In this document: one piece after another, positions 1-13,600 of the stretch
Position numbering within the stretch: the stretch's first letter is position 1
How the letters are laid out: every line of letters begins with the position of its first letter
From: Acanthaster planci
Lineage: Eukaryota > Echinodermata > Asteroidea > Valvatida > Acanthasteridae
Length of the DNA: 64,000 nucleotides
Assembly: GCF_001949145.1 (NCBI RefSeq)
Contig: NW_019091506.1
Location: forward strand, 216,279-280,278
Direction of reading: 5' to 3'
Made by a program: the position numbers and the translations under genes
The notes under the pieces: model-generated
What the model was told of the DNA's origin: nothing
The model's database searches: none
The model's input: only the letters and a program-made list of their open reading frames with translations

Positions 1-2393
1 CCCAGAGTGGGAGAGATTGTGCTGATGTCTTCTCCATTGAATTTCTTGAGAATTGTTGTCTTTCCAGCATTGTCCAGACCACTTCAATGCATAAATATCG
101 TTAAGGTCATCGAGAGTGAAAAATTGGTGGGAAAAAGTACATTTATCTGGCCATGTTATCCATGTTGTGGTCAAACTTAGACCTACGTAGAAAAAGATCA
201 ATTCAAAACAGCAGCTTCAGAGGAAGTTCAGCCAGTGGAATCAATTCTTAGCAAGGAGAGCTGAGATAATCGTCTGCGCTACATTGAAAGCAGTGCAATG
301 GATACCGCATTCAATATTGGCAAGAAATCAAACCAATACCCCCCCTTAGTTTTACAGATGTTGACCTTTAGTTGTCACATGTCCAAACTCTGTGTGAGTT
401 TTCTAATCACACCAGCACGTTTTTACATGAGACAATAATGTGGGACAATGTTTGCTTCTTCATCTGGCTGGCCATGGCACAAAGACACTCAAGGATTCCA
501 CACTCACTCGACCTCCAAGGAGTAGTTGGAGTGTGGGACGAATACAGACATCATCTGTTTGGTAGCTGTGACCACATTAAGTTGTCTTATGAACGTTGTG
601 CCGTTCAAGGAAACAGTCATTGGAATGAGTGTGCAGACACTGCATGCTTATTGTGAATGGTGCGCTCGGCGAGCACGTTGTGACATTTCGACTTTCTCCC
701 TGTATATTACTAGCATAAGCTTTATACCGCATGCGCATGAGTGGTTTTGCACAATGATACAAGGGCATTGTGGGAAGGTAAAAAGGCACTTTGCTCCTTT
801 TTCCTTACCACAATGCTTTTCTACCACTGTGCAAAATCACTCATGCCGTTAGTGATAAGACTTATTCAGTTTGAATCATGTGAAAAAGTTGACAACTTTG
901 AGCTTGACGACAAGAGCATTTCTGATTTGAAGGGGAAATTTCTCTTCTCTTCCCAAATGTAAGCAAACTTTACCACTAGGCCTATCACTGGAATCTCCGA
1001 TTCCCACTGAATCTTACAGTGGGCACATTAGACAGTTTATGGACTGTTTTGGGGGTGATCTGTAGAGTCCTGCTTGGACTCTCCCCATGGAGGCTCAGAC
1101 TACTAGTATAACCAATGAATGGACATGACTGTATCATGTGTTTTTCTGGGAGCTTCCACAACAAGGAAGCTTGCACAGTGGAGTGAAAACATCATTTACT
1201 GACTTGTCATAATGTAGCAATTCGTTTTCACTGCAAAAAGGTAATAATGGCTCCCTGATATCATAGACTAGTTGCATGTTCCAACAATGGCATAGCCATA
1301 GGCCTAGCCCAGGTGGACTCCCTGACTGTACTAGTCGTAATGAAATGAAGACAACGTCCAACCTGGGATACTATAGGCCTAAGTTAGGCCTAAATTAGAC
1401 CCGTAAACAGGGCCCAACGAATACTCCTCCTTCGTAAACTGGGCCCTGTCCCGATTAATAGGGATTTCTTTCGAAAACTTTATCCGGGACATCCGGGGGC
1501 ATAACTAAACATCCACTTAATTTTACAAGCTGAAATTGCACCGGTATGTTCACTACTTACACTGTAAAAAATCCACTAGGTTGCTTATTGTAGAAAATTC
1601 GCCTTTTCCTCGTTTGGAGGAAAAAATGTTGCCTTTTTTGCTGTTTTCCCACTCCGGACGAAGTTTGTCCCACTTGCATGAAAGCGACAGCTATTTTGTC
1701 ACTTTTGTGTCACGTTACAGAGAGTGAGCCCCGCTACCAATGATTTGACGCAAACAGTGTGTGACTGGACAGGGAACCAGCCAAGGGCATTGCATATTGG
1801 CTGCGACACAAAACAGCCGTATTTTCTACGAGTACTTAGATCGACAGGTACTCTCGCAGATCTGAACGAGATACGTAGGTGCTGAAGTCTGGGTGCAAAC
1901 TAGACAGGCTCTCGTACAGGGTACCATTACTTAACCATACAATGGAGTCTGTGTAATCATGGTGTAATGCACAAGTCTGGTGTAATGTACAAGTCTGGCG
2001 AAAAATTCGTACGGAGAGGGAAAACGGCAAAAACGGCAACATTTTTTCCTCCAAACAAGGAAAAGGTGAGTTTTCTACAATTAGCAGCAAGTGGATTTTT
2101 ACAACGTAAGTAGTGAACATACCAGTGCAATTTCAGCTCATAAAATCAAGCGGATGTTTAGTTATGCCCCCGGATGTCCCGGATAAAGTTCTCAAAAGAA
2201 ATCCCTATTAATCGGAACAGGGCCCAGTAATCAGTATTTTATACGACGGAGGAGTATTCGGTGGGCCCTGTTTACGGGTCTAGGCCTAAATCAGTCAATG
2301 GGCTAAAGAGCATTTCACTAAAGGATACAGCATTAGTAGTCGGACTTCCTTTTCCTTCTGCTTCATCTTCTTCAAAATCGTTAGCAATCCCAT
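1..2393 (-). CDS. ARL2: ADP-ribosylation factor-like protein 2, first two exons (partial)
   Basis: Two minus-strand exons are visible: 2329-2393 (ATG at 2393; MGLLTILKKMKQKEKEVRLL and one more Met, then a GTATCC donor) and 1-81, cut by the window edge. The split Leu codon (CT|T) closes the frame into GLDNAGKTTILKK, the P-loop of the Arf/Arl GTPases, followed by FNGEDISTISPTLG, which enters switch I. Both peptides are near-identical to vertebrate ARL2 as I remember it; ARL3 has a different N-terminus. From family knowledge, ARL2 binds tubulin cofactor D and the effectors BART and PDE6-delta, and acts in tubulin folding and release of lipidated cargo. Only about 48 of roughly 184 residues are here. 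Intron 1 (82-2328) contains a foldback transposon. The start lies 374 bp from the divergent RPS6KC1 start. Confidence 0.93.
82..1397. other. ARL2 intron 1, outer part; no gene
   Basis: The short ORFs here show no family resemblance and no splice logic. The palindrome TAGGCCTA occurs at 977, 1299, 1374 and 1385, part of the pattern described in the findings. I see nothing else. Confidence 0.6.
1398..2280. mobile_element. Foldback-type DNA element with ~280-bp terminal inverted repeats
   Basis: The left arm (1398 to about 1680) begins gacccgtaaacagggccc. The right arm (about 2000 to 2280) is its reverse complement along the whole length; the right arm carries roughly 13 extra bases near its outer end. 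The arms flank about 320 bp of unrelated sequence with no transposase. Just outside both ends is taggcctaaat (1385-1395 and 2281-2291), a candidate 11-bp target-site duplication, although the left copy is separated from the arm by two bases and this motif is common locally. Long inverted repeats and no ORF suggest a non-autonomous foldback or MULE-like element. It sits in ARL2 intron 1. The same peptide-like ORF appears once in each arm, on opposite strands, which shows that those ORFs are artefacts of the repeat. Confidence 0.82.
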
Positions 2394-2767
2394 GACAGAG
2401 AATGTGTCTTAGTGCAACGTAGTGAAAGATTAAAAGAAAGAGGCCTGTAAATTACAATACACTCATAATCATGCAGTGCGTACATGCGACTTGAACTTGA
2501 TTTGTGCTGATTGGGTTATATAGCGCCACCAAGGGATGAAACTAGAAAAATATTTAGTAGTCTGGATAACATGAAAAAAAAAGGTTCAACACACACTGCA
2601 AGCATGCCCTGCGTCGGCAGCCAAACTTCTATCGTGACCTGAAAAGGTCATCGAACTTCGAAGGTGACGACCAGCTCGTCCGCAACTCGGAAACAGACAA
2701 ATGCCAAGGAGGACTTGGCCGCTGAATACTTTTACATGTTTTGTGGGCGATCTCCGACTTTGAGATA
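2394..2767. promoter_or_regulatory. Shared ARL2 / RPS6KC1 5' intergenic interval
   Basis: The ARL2 ATG (minus strand, 2393) and RPS6KC1 ATG (plus strand, 2768) leave 374 bp for two 5' UTRs and a promoter. An inverted CCAAT box (ATTGG, about 2510) lies in the middle, followed by ttatata. No TATA box stands at a convincing distance from either start. A two-way promoter is inferred from spacing only. Confidence 0.55.
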
Positions 2768-5700
2768 ATGGCATCTTCGAAGAATTCAAAAGATTGGATC
2801 CGAAGTTTCTCCGTCACAGACCCTACCAAACACGAGAAAGGCTTTACTGTGTACAAAGTGACTTACAGGGTAAGCCCCTCATACCCGGCCCCATACTCCA
2901 TAGCCTTAAATTAAATTAGGCCCTAGGCCTAAATTTAATAATAAATAAGGGAGGCCAATCAATTGTTCAAATATTTTTTTTGTTTTATTTTTGAAGTGAT
3001 CTTGGAGAGGATGTCATAAGAAATGTTTCGATATAAGTTTGGATTTCATTGGACTGCAAAGCAAAAAATATTGATTTAAAGCAGGAGGTGTGTTTTTTTT
3101 TTATAGGGCCTAGTAGTAGGCCCATGGAGGAAGGAACGTGCATGGTAGGCCCAAGGCTCATTCCTCCATGGTAAGCCTATCAGCCTGTAGGCCTGTGGCA
3201 AAATTGGGGATCTGAAGACTAGGCCTATACTACTACTAGACCTTTTTCACCTACATGACTGGAGTTTGCTAAATGTAAACAGTACCACTTTGGTGGACCA
3301 CCGTGGCCACGATGAGCACGTGCGAACGCTACATGCTTGACTAGTTAAACTTGAATAAGTAGATTACCATCCCAACACTATGCACTCATTACCATCACAA
3401 CACATACCGGTTCAGCACGATTGTGACATCACAGGAAAAAGGTCTATACCAGTGTACGGTCTCAGATGTTGGAACTATAATACTAACAGTTTGGATTGTT
3501 AACCCTCATATGAGTTGGCATGCCAATTTTTGTTGGCAATGATCATCATCATCATCATTCTGCACATGACCATCAAGAGGGTCATAGTGACCTTCAGATA
3601 ACCCTGTCAAGAGCAAGGGACCAGCACTCATCTGGAGACATCTGCACAGCGTCAGCAACCTGCTTAAGCCAAGTGAGACGGGGACGGCTGCGGAGCCTCC
3701 TCCAGATGGCAGGTCATTGACCAAGATGGAATTGGATAGCTACATCGAGGGCAAGACAAGGGGGAGCTGGGACTTGGAGGTGCCGGACATGACCAAATAA
3801 AGTGTGTCGCCTCCCTACAACCTCCAAAACGATGTTACCGAGCCCCTTGTGCTGAGAGATGATGGCATTTGAAGTGAAGTCAAACCACTGGACGCCCAGT
3901 ATGCAATGCTGGCACTGCATGTGGAAGGCCTGGAGACGCTGTTGATCTCTTTTTCTCAGTGTCCAGGTTTCAGAATCATATATGCCATAGAGGAGGGCAG
4001 AAAGCACACAAGCTTGATAAAACCTTAGCTTGAAGGGAGGGCTGGCCTTGCTTCTCCAAAGATGATCAATTGGCGATGCTGGGCATACCTAACAGCAATT
4101 ATCCAGCTGAATTGAATATAAACAGTGCAATTAAGTGAATTTGTGAGAATTGGACTGTGACCAGTTTTTGAAGAACTTTTACAGGTTTTTTTATGTTTTT
4201 GAAGAATTGTTACAGGTTTTTTATTCATGGTTGTGTAATCAAGGAGCACAAGCAGGAGGGAGTAGGAGTATCCCGTGGTATTACTGTTGAACACGGTTGT
4301 GGAACAAACAAATAATTTGCAAAGACTAACTCAGAAGGGGATTGGTTGAATCTGAGGTTTAATAAATAAGAATTGTTAATCATATCAAAATTCAGTCCGT
4401 GTGTCTCAAACCTCATTCCATGATATGTATATACGGAAATTATAAAGAAAATTGCAAGAGTCACAATTGTATCTTAACACGGCAGGTGTTTAGGAACTTG
4501 CTCTCGTTTCGAGTAAAGCTTCCAACAGAATGAACCTATAATTTAAAGTCAATTTATGAATTGTTGGTCAGAAATACAAGGCTACCAAAAATATGAGGCA
4601 AGAAGAACACCTGTCAAATAAAATCGACCCAGATTTTTCATGAAAGAATGGGAATGTTTTAAATAAATATGAAATGTAAAGTATAGAGAGACCTAGTAAG
4701 CAAATTCATACTAAAAGTTACACATTGAAAATACAACTCATGAACACCTCAATCACATTTTATACAATGAAAATATTAGCAATTACCCTTTCCAACCCAT
4801 ACATGTACCTTAATAAAAAGGTGTTCTGTGTGATGACCCAACGTCGATCCCGGATAAAGTTTCAAGCACGGAACTAGTCAGAGGTTGGCTGTAACAAATA
4901 AATTTCAAATATAAACTAACCATCCCCAACATGACGAAGCAATATACATATTCACACTAGAACAACATTTAAACATTAAGCAGCAACTATAATTAATTAG
5001 AATTGCTGTTTTTTGACTCACCAAAGCATCATAAAGAAAAGCCAGAAAATCCAAAGACGAGTTGCACTCGACGACAAGACAACCCATGGGGTGTTACCAT
5101 AACCCCCGAACGAAACGGAAAATTCAGGAACGAAAACGAAATGACTAAAAAACTGGTCTTCATGCCATGGTGGTTGGTGCAGGAATGAGCCCCACAACCA
5201 AGAGTCAGTCATTAAAAGGCAACACACCCTCTTGGGTTCAAGTATGCCATTACATAATCAAAAGGCATGGCCTAGCTAACAGATCCAGCCAAATTAATAG
5301 CTCCAGGAATGTCATTCACTAAGAATTAGACCGGTATGCAAATTAGGTGCCACACAAATCTAAATAAGTGACCAATTGACCTGACAGCTCAAGTCGGTTG
5401 GTTACATTTGGGATGACGACATTGCCGTTTTGTGTATAACTGACATCACTGCATTCCACAGATTTCGTTCTTTCCCCTGCATTCCTCTGCTCAGTTCATC
5501 TTGGAATCAGTCATTTTTCACTTAATGCATTCTTTTCTCTCATTTTATCTCAACACAGTTTCAAGGTACTTACTGCTTTCCCATGCCCTTTTTCTCCAGA
5601 AGTGTTTTTTTTCTAGCCAGAGTTGAACTTACCCAATTATGTTTTAGTAGGCAATTCAGAACTTTGCCAGTTTACAAACATGTGAAAGTTGTGTGGTAAC

Positions 5701-7693
5701 ATTTAAATGCCATACCTGAATTACTGGCAAAATGATTATCGAGTTGTGCCTGTAATACTTGCACAGTGATATAAGNNNNNNNNNNNNNNNNNNNNNNNNN
5801 NNNNNNNNNNNNNNNNNNNNNNNNNNNNNNNNNNNNNNNNNNNNNNNNNNNNNNNNNNNNNNNNNNNNNNNNNNNNNNNNNNNNNNNNNNNNNNNNNNNN
5901 NNNNNNNNNNNNNNNNNNNNNNNNNNNNNNNNNNNNNNNNNNNNNNNNNNNNNNNNNNNNNNNNNNNNNNNNNNNNNNNNNNNNNNNNNNNNNNNNNNNN
6001 NNNNNNNNNNNNNNNNNNNNNNNNNNNNNNNNNNNNNNNNNNNNNNNNNNNNNNNNNNNNNNNNNNNNNNNNNNNNNNNNNNNNNNNNNNNNNNNNNNNN
6101 NNNNNNNNNNNNNNNNNNNNNNNNNNNNNNNNNNNNNNNNNNNNNNNNNNNNNNNNNNNNNNNNNNNNNNNNNNNNNNNNNNNNNNNNNNNNNNNNNNNN
6201 NNNNNNACAGTGCTGATAATCATAAAAGCTTGGCTAGGCCATTGTGAATAGAGATCTTACACATCTAGTAAAGAAAATATACTCCCCTTTTCCTACAGGC
6301 ATTCTCCTTGGCAAAACCTGAAGAAATAGTCGAGGTAAGTCCTTTCTTTGTCTTTCCCATTCAGTTCATGTTGATTACTCGTTAGTATTATCCAGTGTCC
6401 ACATTGTAATCCCTACTGCAATGCAGGATCTCCGCCATTCCTGTTGCTGGACAAACTTTTCAATGAGCTTTTATAGTAGCATTCATATCCAGATTGCAAA
6501 TGATAATGACAAAAGCTTTCTCAGTGTAAATCTGTAGGCAAGGGTAGTAACATTTTTAACCCAGATTTGGTTGGTTGTTTTTGCTTTGGTGATGTTTACA
6601 TTCAGGGTGTATCTAACCCTAGCGACCATAGCGTGTAGTAGATTATGGCATAGATTTTGGTAGATTTTGCAGTATTGAAGAAGGTAAAACACTGTCTTTA
6701 TATGGAGCAAGATTTCCCTTCAAGTGCTGAGAATGTAACACTCATTTTTTGTACAGTGGGGCATACATGTAGAAGAGGAATTAAGATGGCTCCAAACAAA
6801 AATACCATGAAAGTTCGGGTCAAGTATCAAATGTTGGTCATTGTCACGCTCTTCCTCATTTGTAAAAAAAGCTAGTAATTTATTCTTCACAGGTCATCAC
6901 ATCTTAATATAAAATCCCAGTGTAGCAATGAAGGTTACATGTTATAACTTAAACACTTCAGAACTGTCCATAAAAAAGGATGCAAAATTGTCTTAACAAT
7001 TGCAATACATTTACAAAAAGCTGTCTTTTGCATTTCAGACGGTGGTGTGGAAACGCTACAATGACTTCAAGAAGCTGCACAAGGCACTGTACCAGTTACA
7101 TTACAACTTACGGAGGCCTGAGAAGTTTCCGGTGTTTGCAAAAGCTAAATTCTTTGGTAATTGAAAGTGTGAGGCTAAGAAGAGAGAGTTAATACTCAGC
7201 AGACTTGCTGTTTGCTCTTTATAAACCACACGGCCACTTTGCGGTCATTACAAGCCCACTCATGGCTGTCCATCAGAGACATCTCACTGACATCATCTTA
7301 GTTGTTTCACATACCTTGTTTCCCTGTAGTTAAAAAAACCTGGAGACAGTACCTTGTGTTATGTTATAACATAAACACTAGTTTTCCACCAAATGTTGCA
7401 GTGCATTGTCTTAACAGTAACAGTCTGTAAATCTCAGATGTTGTTTTGTCGTTGCTGGGTCAGTAGTGTGTTCTTAGCCTAGCTTAGCCTGGATTAATGA
7501 ATTAACTTGGCTTGCCAAGTTGAAGGGGTTTTGTTCCATTCAGCCTGAATCTAGTTTCCATGTTTTGTTTTCCGCAGGTCGATTTGATGATGATGTTGTC
7601 GAGGAGAGACGTCAGAGTGCCCTTAACCTGCTGGAATTTGTGGTCAAAATTGCTCCTCTCACACGGAGCAATTTCTTTCGAAATTTCTTTGAG
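2768..7693 (+). CDS. RPS6KC1: RPS6KC1 exons 1-4: PX domain
   Basis: Residues 1-124. The ATG at 2768 is chosen because the peptide opens [20 protein letters not shown], matching the family's short lead before PX, followed by [10 protein letters not shown]. Exon 2 adds only 12 residues. Exon 3 holds the phosphoinositide-binding signature [15 protein letters not shown] (Arg52-Tyr53), and exon 4 has the conserved [20 protein letters not shown] helix. A split Gly codon (G|GT) joins exons 3 and 4. Confidence 0.93.
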
Positions 7694-10600
7694 GTAAGAT
7701 GTGTAAACCTACTCTAGAACTTTCACACGATGGAATTTGGTGTTAAGGAGTTGTTTCATCCTTCAAGTTGTTTCTTTAAACTGCCTAAATTTCAACAATT
7801 TCACCCTTTCCGCAAGCTTTATTATCCCTCTCGGGCAGATCCAGAACCAGAAAGGGGACTGTTTGTTTGGATGGAGGGTCAACAAATTTGGGAATCCTTT
7901 TGGGTAACCTTTTTATGGCCTTGATAAGGGATAAGATTATATTGGGACTTTTTATCCGCTTTTGGAAGGATGGGAAATGACAGTCAGTTTGCTTGACATG
8001 AATGACCCTGCAAATCAAAGCCACATCGTTAGTAAATCCAAAATAAGACCAACAAATTCACAGAAGATAAACTTTGGCAATCAAGAGAAATAGGGAAGAG
8101 CTTGAAAAAGAAATGAAGGAGTTAGAGTGACATGTTTTCTTTGAAGTTATTACATTTATTGCAAATAAAAAGATTGGAAACCATGATTGAAAGATTGGAA
8201 ACTATGATTTCTGGATTTTGATAAAGAAATTTACTTGTAGTTTATCTTAACTTAACTTATGGTTTAGCTGAACTTTGAAGTTGCCAGAAAAGTATCAATT
8301 CATTTGTTTTTGTCTTCCAGGGAGGAGAAGAGGTCTCAATAAATCAGTCTCCTCCAGCACCCATCCTGAAGCCCAAAGTTCTCGCCCCCAGCTCTGTCAA
8401 TGGCACGTCCCGCTCCCGAAGTCCTCCCAGCTGGGATTCAGCATCATCCAATCCATCGGAGGGAAGGGAGCTGGCCTTCTCCGAGGGGCAGTCCAGCAGC
8501 CCCTCCCTGGGTGGTGTGTGGCTGCACAGGCAAAACGAAGAGGACATCACAGAATACGGGACGGTTGACTACGACGATGATGATGATGACCGTACCACAT
8601 TTAGTGAAGACTCAGTACCATCCACTCCGCTCCCACAACTACAAGACATGTCATTGTTTGATCCCCTCTCAGATACAGGTCAGATATATACATGTATTTC
8701 AGTGTAGTGTCTTAGTAAAGAAAGTAGCGGTGTTCCATATATCTTTCTAATGACCAGCGTATAGACCTCGCGGGGCAGCCATCTTGCTTTTCCACCATCC
8801 AAAGCAACATAAACCAAACTGAGGCTGGAAGGACAAATAATCTGTTTCCTTTTTGTCAATATGTTAAAGTGAATTATTATTGGTAATAAGTCTATAGAGA
8901 ACAAGACAAACATGGTAGCATCTTGATAACAGTCTATTAGCTACATTCGAGCATATTACTGGGGTTTTCATTTAGCATACTCCTGAACACTCTAATAGCA
9001 GGAGAATCGCTCATGGCCGTTAATATGAGAGTATATACTCAATCAGAATGGGAGTAACACTTGTACACTTGGAATTATTTTTAGACCTAACTGGATCATT
9101 TACAAAAATTTTTCACTTTGAATTTAATGATTCTATCACCTCTGAAGTAAAGTTCTGATGATGCACTGCTTTGACCCTGTGATTGGAACTGATGTTTTCC
9201 AGACAGAGCTCCCTTTTAATTTGTGTTTTTTTGGGGGCGTTTTTGTTCTTGAGCAGAGCCCTGTGGTCCAGCCAAGTATACTTCAGTACCCCAAAGCAAC
9301 AGCTGGCTATTCCAAGCAATGGACATGTGTGCAGTACTCAACGAGGACTCCTCGCAGGACTCACCGGATAACTCCACGCCGGCAAACTCCACCACCGATC
9401 TGTCCACAGACAGCGGTATCACTATCAACTTCCCCAAGGTACAGCGGGGTCTCATTTGGATGTTTTCCCAGGATTATCCAATGGGAACTTTGTTCATTGT
9501 GTGACTATAAAAAGCCAGGTAGTTTAGACCATCTCACAGCTGGAGAAGGGGAAGGGAGTGGCAGAATCTAACTTCCCCTCAAGATGGCTGTCTTAGAGTC
9601 TGATGTTTTTGAAACTAAACATGCATGTAAAGGCATGCATTCAGACACTCAGAACAGTAGGTCTGACTTTCATAAAAATTGGTTTTGAAATGATCCTAAG
9701 ATGCAATTGGAAAAACTCGTTAAGGCTTGACACGCAAACAAATGCATTGTGATGAAATCAGAGAAAGTGTTGAGCTCCTCCGTACTCCCCCCCCGGCTCT
9801 TTTTTAAAGCTTAAGAACAGGAGTGAATCACTATACAGGATGCCACACAAGATGTTACCACCGAGAGGCCAGTTTTTCAGCGTAATATGGGAACAATTGA
9901 CATCCATGCAGCTTTTTTGGGGGGGGAGGGGGGAAGAATTCCATGCGCATTGGTATTTTTTTGATGGTACAACACATAGACAATTTAGCAGGTGATCGGT
10001 TATGGATAACATATATGCAAGCTATCCATAATGTTGAAAAGTACAACCCCTGAGGTGTTGTAAATTGCCCCTGTTAGCAATTGTCCAGTTGCAGACTGCC
10101 CAGTGCAGCGAGGACTTGCCCCTGTTAGCAAACGTCCAGTTGCAGACTGCCCAGTGCAGCGAGGACTTGCCCCTGTTAGCAATTGTCCAGTTGCAGACTG
10201 CCCAGTGAAGCGAGGACTTGCCCCTGTTAGCAATTGTCCAGTTGCAGACTGCCCAGTGCAGCGAGGACTTGCCCCTGTTAGCAATTGTCCAGTTGCAGAC
10301 TGCCCAGTGCAGCGAGGACTTGCCCCTGTTAGCAATTGTCCAGTTGCAGACTGCCCAGTGCAGCGAGGACTTGCCCCTGTTAGCAATCGTCCAGTTGCAC
10401 ACTGCCCAGTGAAGCGAGGTCTCATAGACTTGCTTGCCTTGCTTTTGGCAAGGCTGTGTTTAATCTGATCATGTTCATCCACCTCTAGGGACCGGATACA
10501 TCAAGCACCGCCACAACCAGCCCTAGAGAGCAGGCAAGAGGAGGCACAGAGGTGCCCTCTGACTCGGTCGAAGACCAGAAGAATGACCGTAATACCATGG

Positions 10601-13600
10601 CCAGGGCCTACCTGCATTGCATCAGGGCTCAGCAGGCAGCAGAGAGGGATGCTATGTACCCAGGAGGTGGCATGGTGGACTCCCGCTCACCCGATGTAAG
10701 TAGTTTGGACAATTGACTCAGGGCTGCGGAAACTAAGAAGTTCCAAGTGCTTCTATCATTGTACACATCATACATGAAGAAAGTGTCTGGTTTGTGCCAA
10801 ATAAGCAGCAGGTATTGAGCCAAACATATATTATTACCAACTAATTGTTGGCGTTTGGCACAATCCATTGATCGCACGGTCGCACTGCTTTACTAATCTA
10901 TAATGTTGAAATTCTCTGACTTTTCCTTTTAAAACAACACTCTACAACTGTGAAATTGAAAGAAAAGATGATTCACTGAGGGCAGAAGTATCGATAAGTC
11001 ATATCACAAGATCAGTCAGTTGCACAGACTGACCAATCTTACCAAACATTGATATATTGCCCTTATTGGATTTTGTTGGATTTGTGTAGCTTCCCGCAAG
11101 AAATGCCCACTAAAGTAGGGTCAAAACCTTTGAATATATTTTAAACTTAATTATTTAATAAGGTTACTTAGCCAAGGGGAAGATCAACTGACATGTAAAG
11201 TGACTGAATACAGGCCCAACTGGTTTTTGTACACTTACCAGGTCAAGCCCAGGTTGGATGGGATAGGAGGGGTGGGCGTAGGACCTGTTACGGTAGGAGG
11301 AGAGGAAGACTACCTTTATCAAGCAGCTGGTCACATCAGTCTGGCACTGGAGAATGAGGCTAACGGGAGCTACCAGGCGGCCTTTGACCTTTACAAGTCG
11401 GGGGTCGGTGTGCTACTCAAAGGCGTGATTGGTGAGGCTCCATCAAGTTTTTTTTTTAATATTGCTGTTGGGGATTCAGTGTAATTTTCATAATGTGATC
11501 CTCTCAGTGACAATGAGATCACAAGTTGCCAGAGGCCAATTTTGAGTTACAGGCCCTTAAAAGAATCCTACACCATGGAAGTCAATGGGAACCATGAACA
11601 TTTTTCACCCACCAATAGCCATTTTCATTAGTTGCCAACATGATTGTTAAAATGAGCATTCAAACAAAGAGTTAAGTTTGTTTTTTCTTATGCAAAACCA
11701 AACATTTTCATAGAGTGGGTCACAAATGGCCTTTGCATTTTATTTATCCGTATGTCAGTCATCTGTTCTCTCCATTCATTTCTTCGGTGTAATTGTATTT
11801 TCACAATTTGTTTATAATTACTGTGGTTGAAAAGGAAGTATGGTTTCATTGTAACTTGTTCTAGCCTTTCCTGACATCATCAGTCCACATCTAAATTTTT
11901 CTTAGAAGTTGTTGGTAATCCTTATTGTTTGAAGTGTAAGCCAATTGAGTTAGAGTTTATGCAGTTATGGTTTGGTGTGGAAATAGTTTTCTGACTGATT
12001 TTAATGTCAGCGGACGACAATAAAAACCGACGTGAGGCAGTTCGCAGAAAGACGGCCCAGTATCTCATGAAAGCTGAGGATTTATACAACAAGTATCTGT
12101 CAGCGGATGCCACCAACAGCAAGAGATGGGAGGTCAGTGACGCTGGAACGTTCTTTATGCTGCGTGTTAGTCACCGTGATGTGTGCATCCATGAAGGAAT
12201 GCTTTTCAAATGTTTTTTTAGTTTAATCAAACTTTAGGACAAACTGGAAAGTACCCATTAAGAATCTCATGAGTAATTTACAAAAAAATTGTTGACCCTG
12301 GGACTCAGTTCATACAAAATACTGATTGTCTAGTCGTGTATTTCCACACACAAAAATGGTGTTGTTGCTTGAAACTTATTGAGTGCTTGATGCGGGATAT
12401 TGCATTGGGACAACCTTGCATTTTATTGACAATAAATGAATGCACAGCAAACAAAGGGTGTTACGTGGAATACAGGTTGCCATCGATAGGTCATGGCGGT
12501 TGACAAATTCTATTCACTGACTTGACACAGAGAACTTCAATTGTTCCTGATGTTTGTTTGTCCAGGTAGAAGGTTTTTAAGTATATTTCAATTATGAATT
12601 TTAATTTGTCGTTGCTTTCCATTGCACAGAATGCCCTTATCTATCCAAAATTTTCTCATTTGCTGACATACACTCAAATGCAAATTGGGGCACGATGGCC
12701 TCTTACGTTGGAACCTCTTTTTAGTAGCTAGACTCAAATTTCTGTCTTGAGCTCCTCTAAATGACTTCTTTATAGTTTTTGGTTTTGGCCTTCCATTAAA
12801 CATGTTAAAAGTCTACTGTCTGTCTACCCGTTTCAGTCAGAGCAACCCAGCATCGATGTTGACCCTCGATCGGCCCACCTCAGAGGCTCCCAGGAGGAGC
12901 TCAAGAACTATAAGGTCCTTGGCCTGATTGACAGCGTGCTGCTAGTTCTTGACACGGTCACCTATCAGACTTTTGTCATCAAGGTGTGTTGAATTGCTGG
13001 GGTATTCCACATCATTCCTTTCACTCATTTCAAAAAAGTGCATAGACATAATTTAAGTTTCCTCCTGCTGTTGGCATCAGGTCTTAGTGTTAACTTATTT
13101 GGCATGTCATTTTGACAGTTAATTGATGTAAATGGGAGTGAAGGCACATATTCAATCAATTAAAATCACTGCCACGTTCTTTATTATCAGTATGTTGTGC
13201 AGCCGTATGAGGTCTGTAGCATTTTCCTGTTGTTAAGGAGGTTGGCTGTAGTAGATTTTTCTGATTACAGACCTCTAAAATGCACCTTTCTGCCAATTTT
13301 AACCCTTTTTCAACTTCTGTTTTATTTTTTCAAAGGGTTTTTAAATGCCTTTTTTATTTTATGCTAATGAGGATTTCCATATTCATGAGCAAAACTGTGA
13401 TATCATATTAAGAAGAAGCCTCAATGTTATGTTGGTTTGTACACAAACAGTCCTGCACTTTTGTAGATTTTCCTGGATTCTCTTCTTTGCTGATTCACTG
13501 CTGTTTGTGTGCAAAACAATAAGAAAACATTGATCTCTCTGTCAGAAATGTTTCCAGTAGGTAAATTCTGGGTTCACAATTTGAACAGAAACACCTATGG

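Noticed and set aside
1536-2120. Two ORFs sharing a LLIVENSPFP-type peptide on opposite strands
   Set aside because: They are the two arms of the foldback element read on opposite strands, not a gene family.
5672-6247. Long ORFs of 162 and 183 codons
   Set aside because: They run through the N gap; nearly all codons are unknown bases.
10000-10482. Repeat protein or CRISPR-like array
   Set aside because: It is a 51-bp tandem minisatellite with no spacers; open frames follow from a period divisible by three. It lies within an intron of RPS6KC1.
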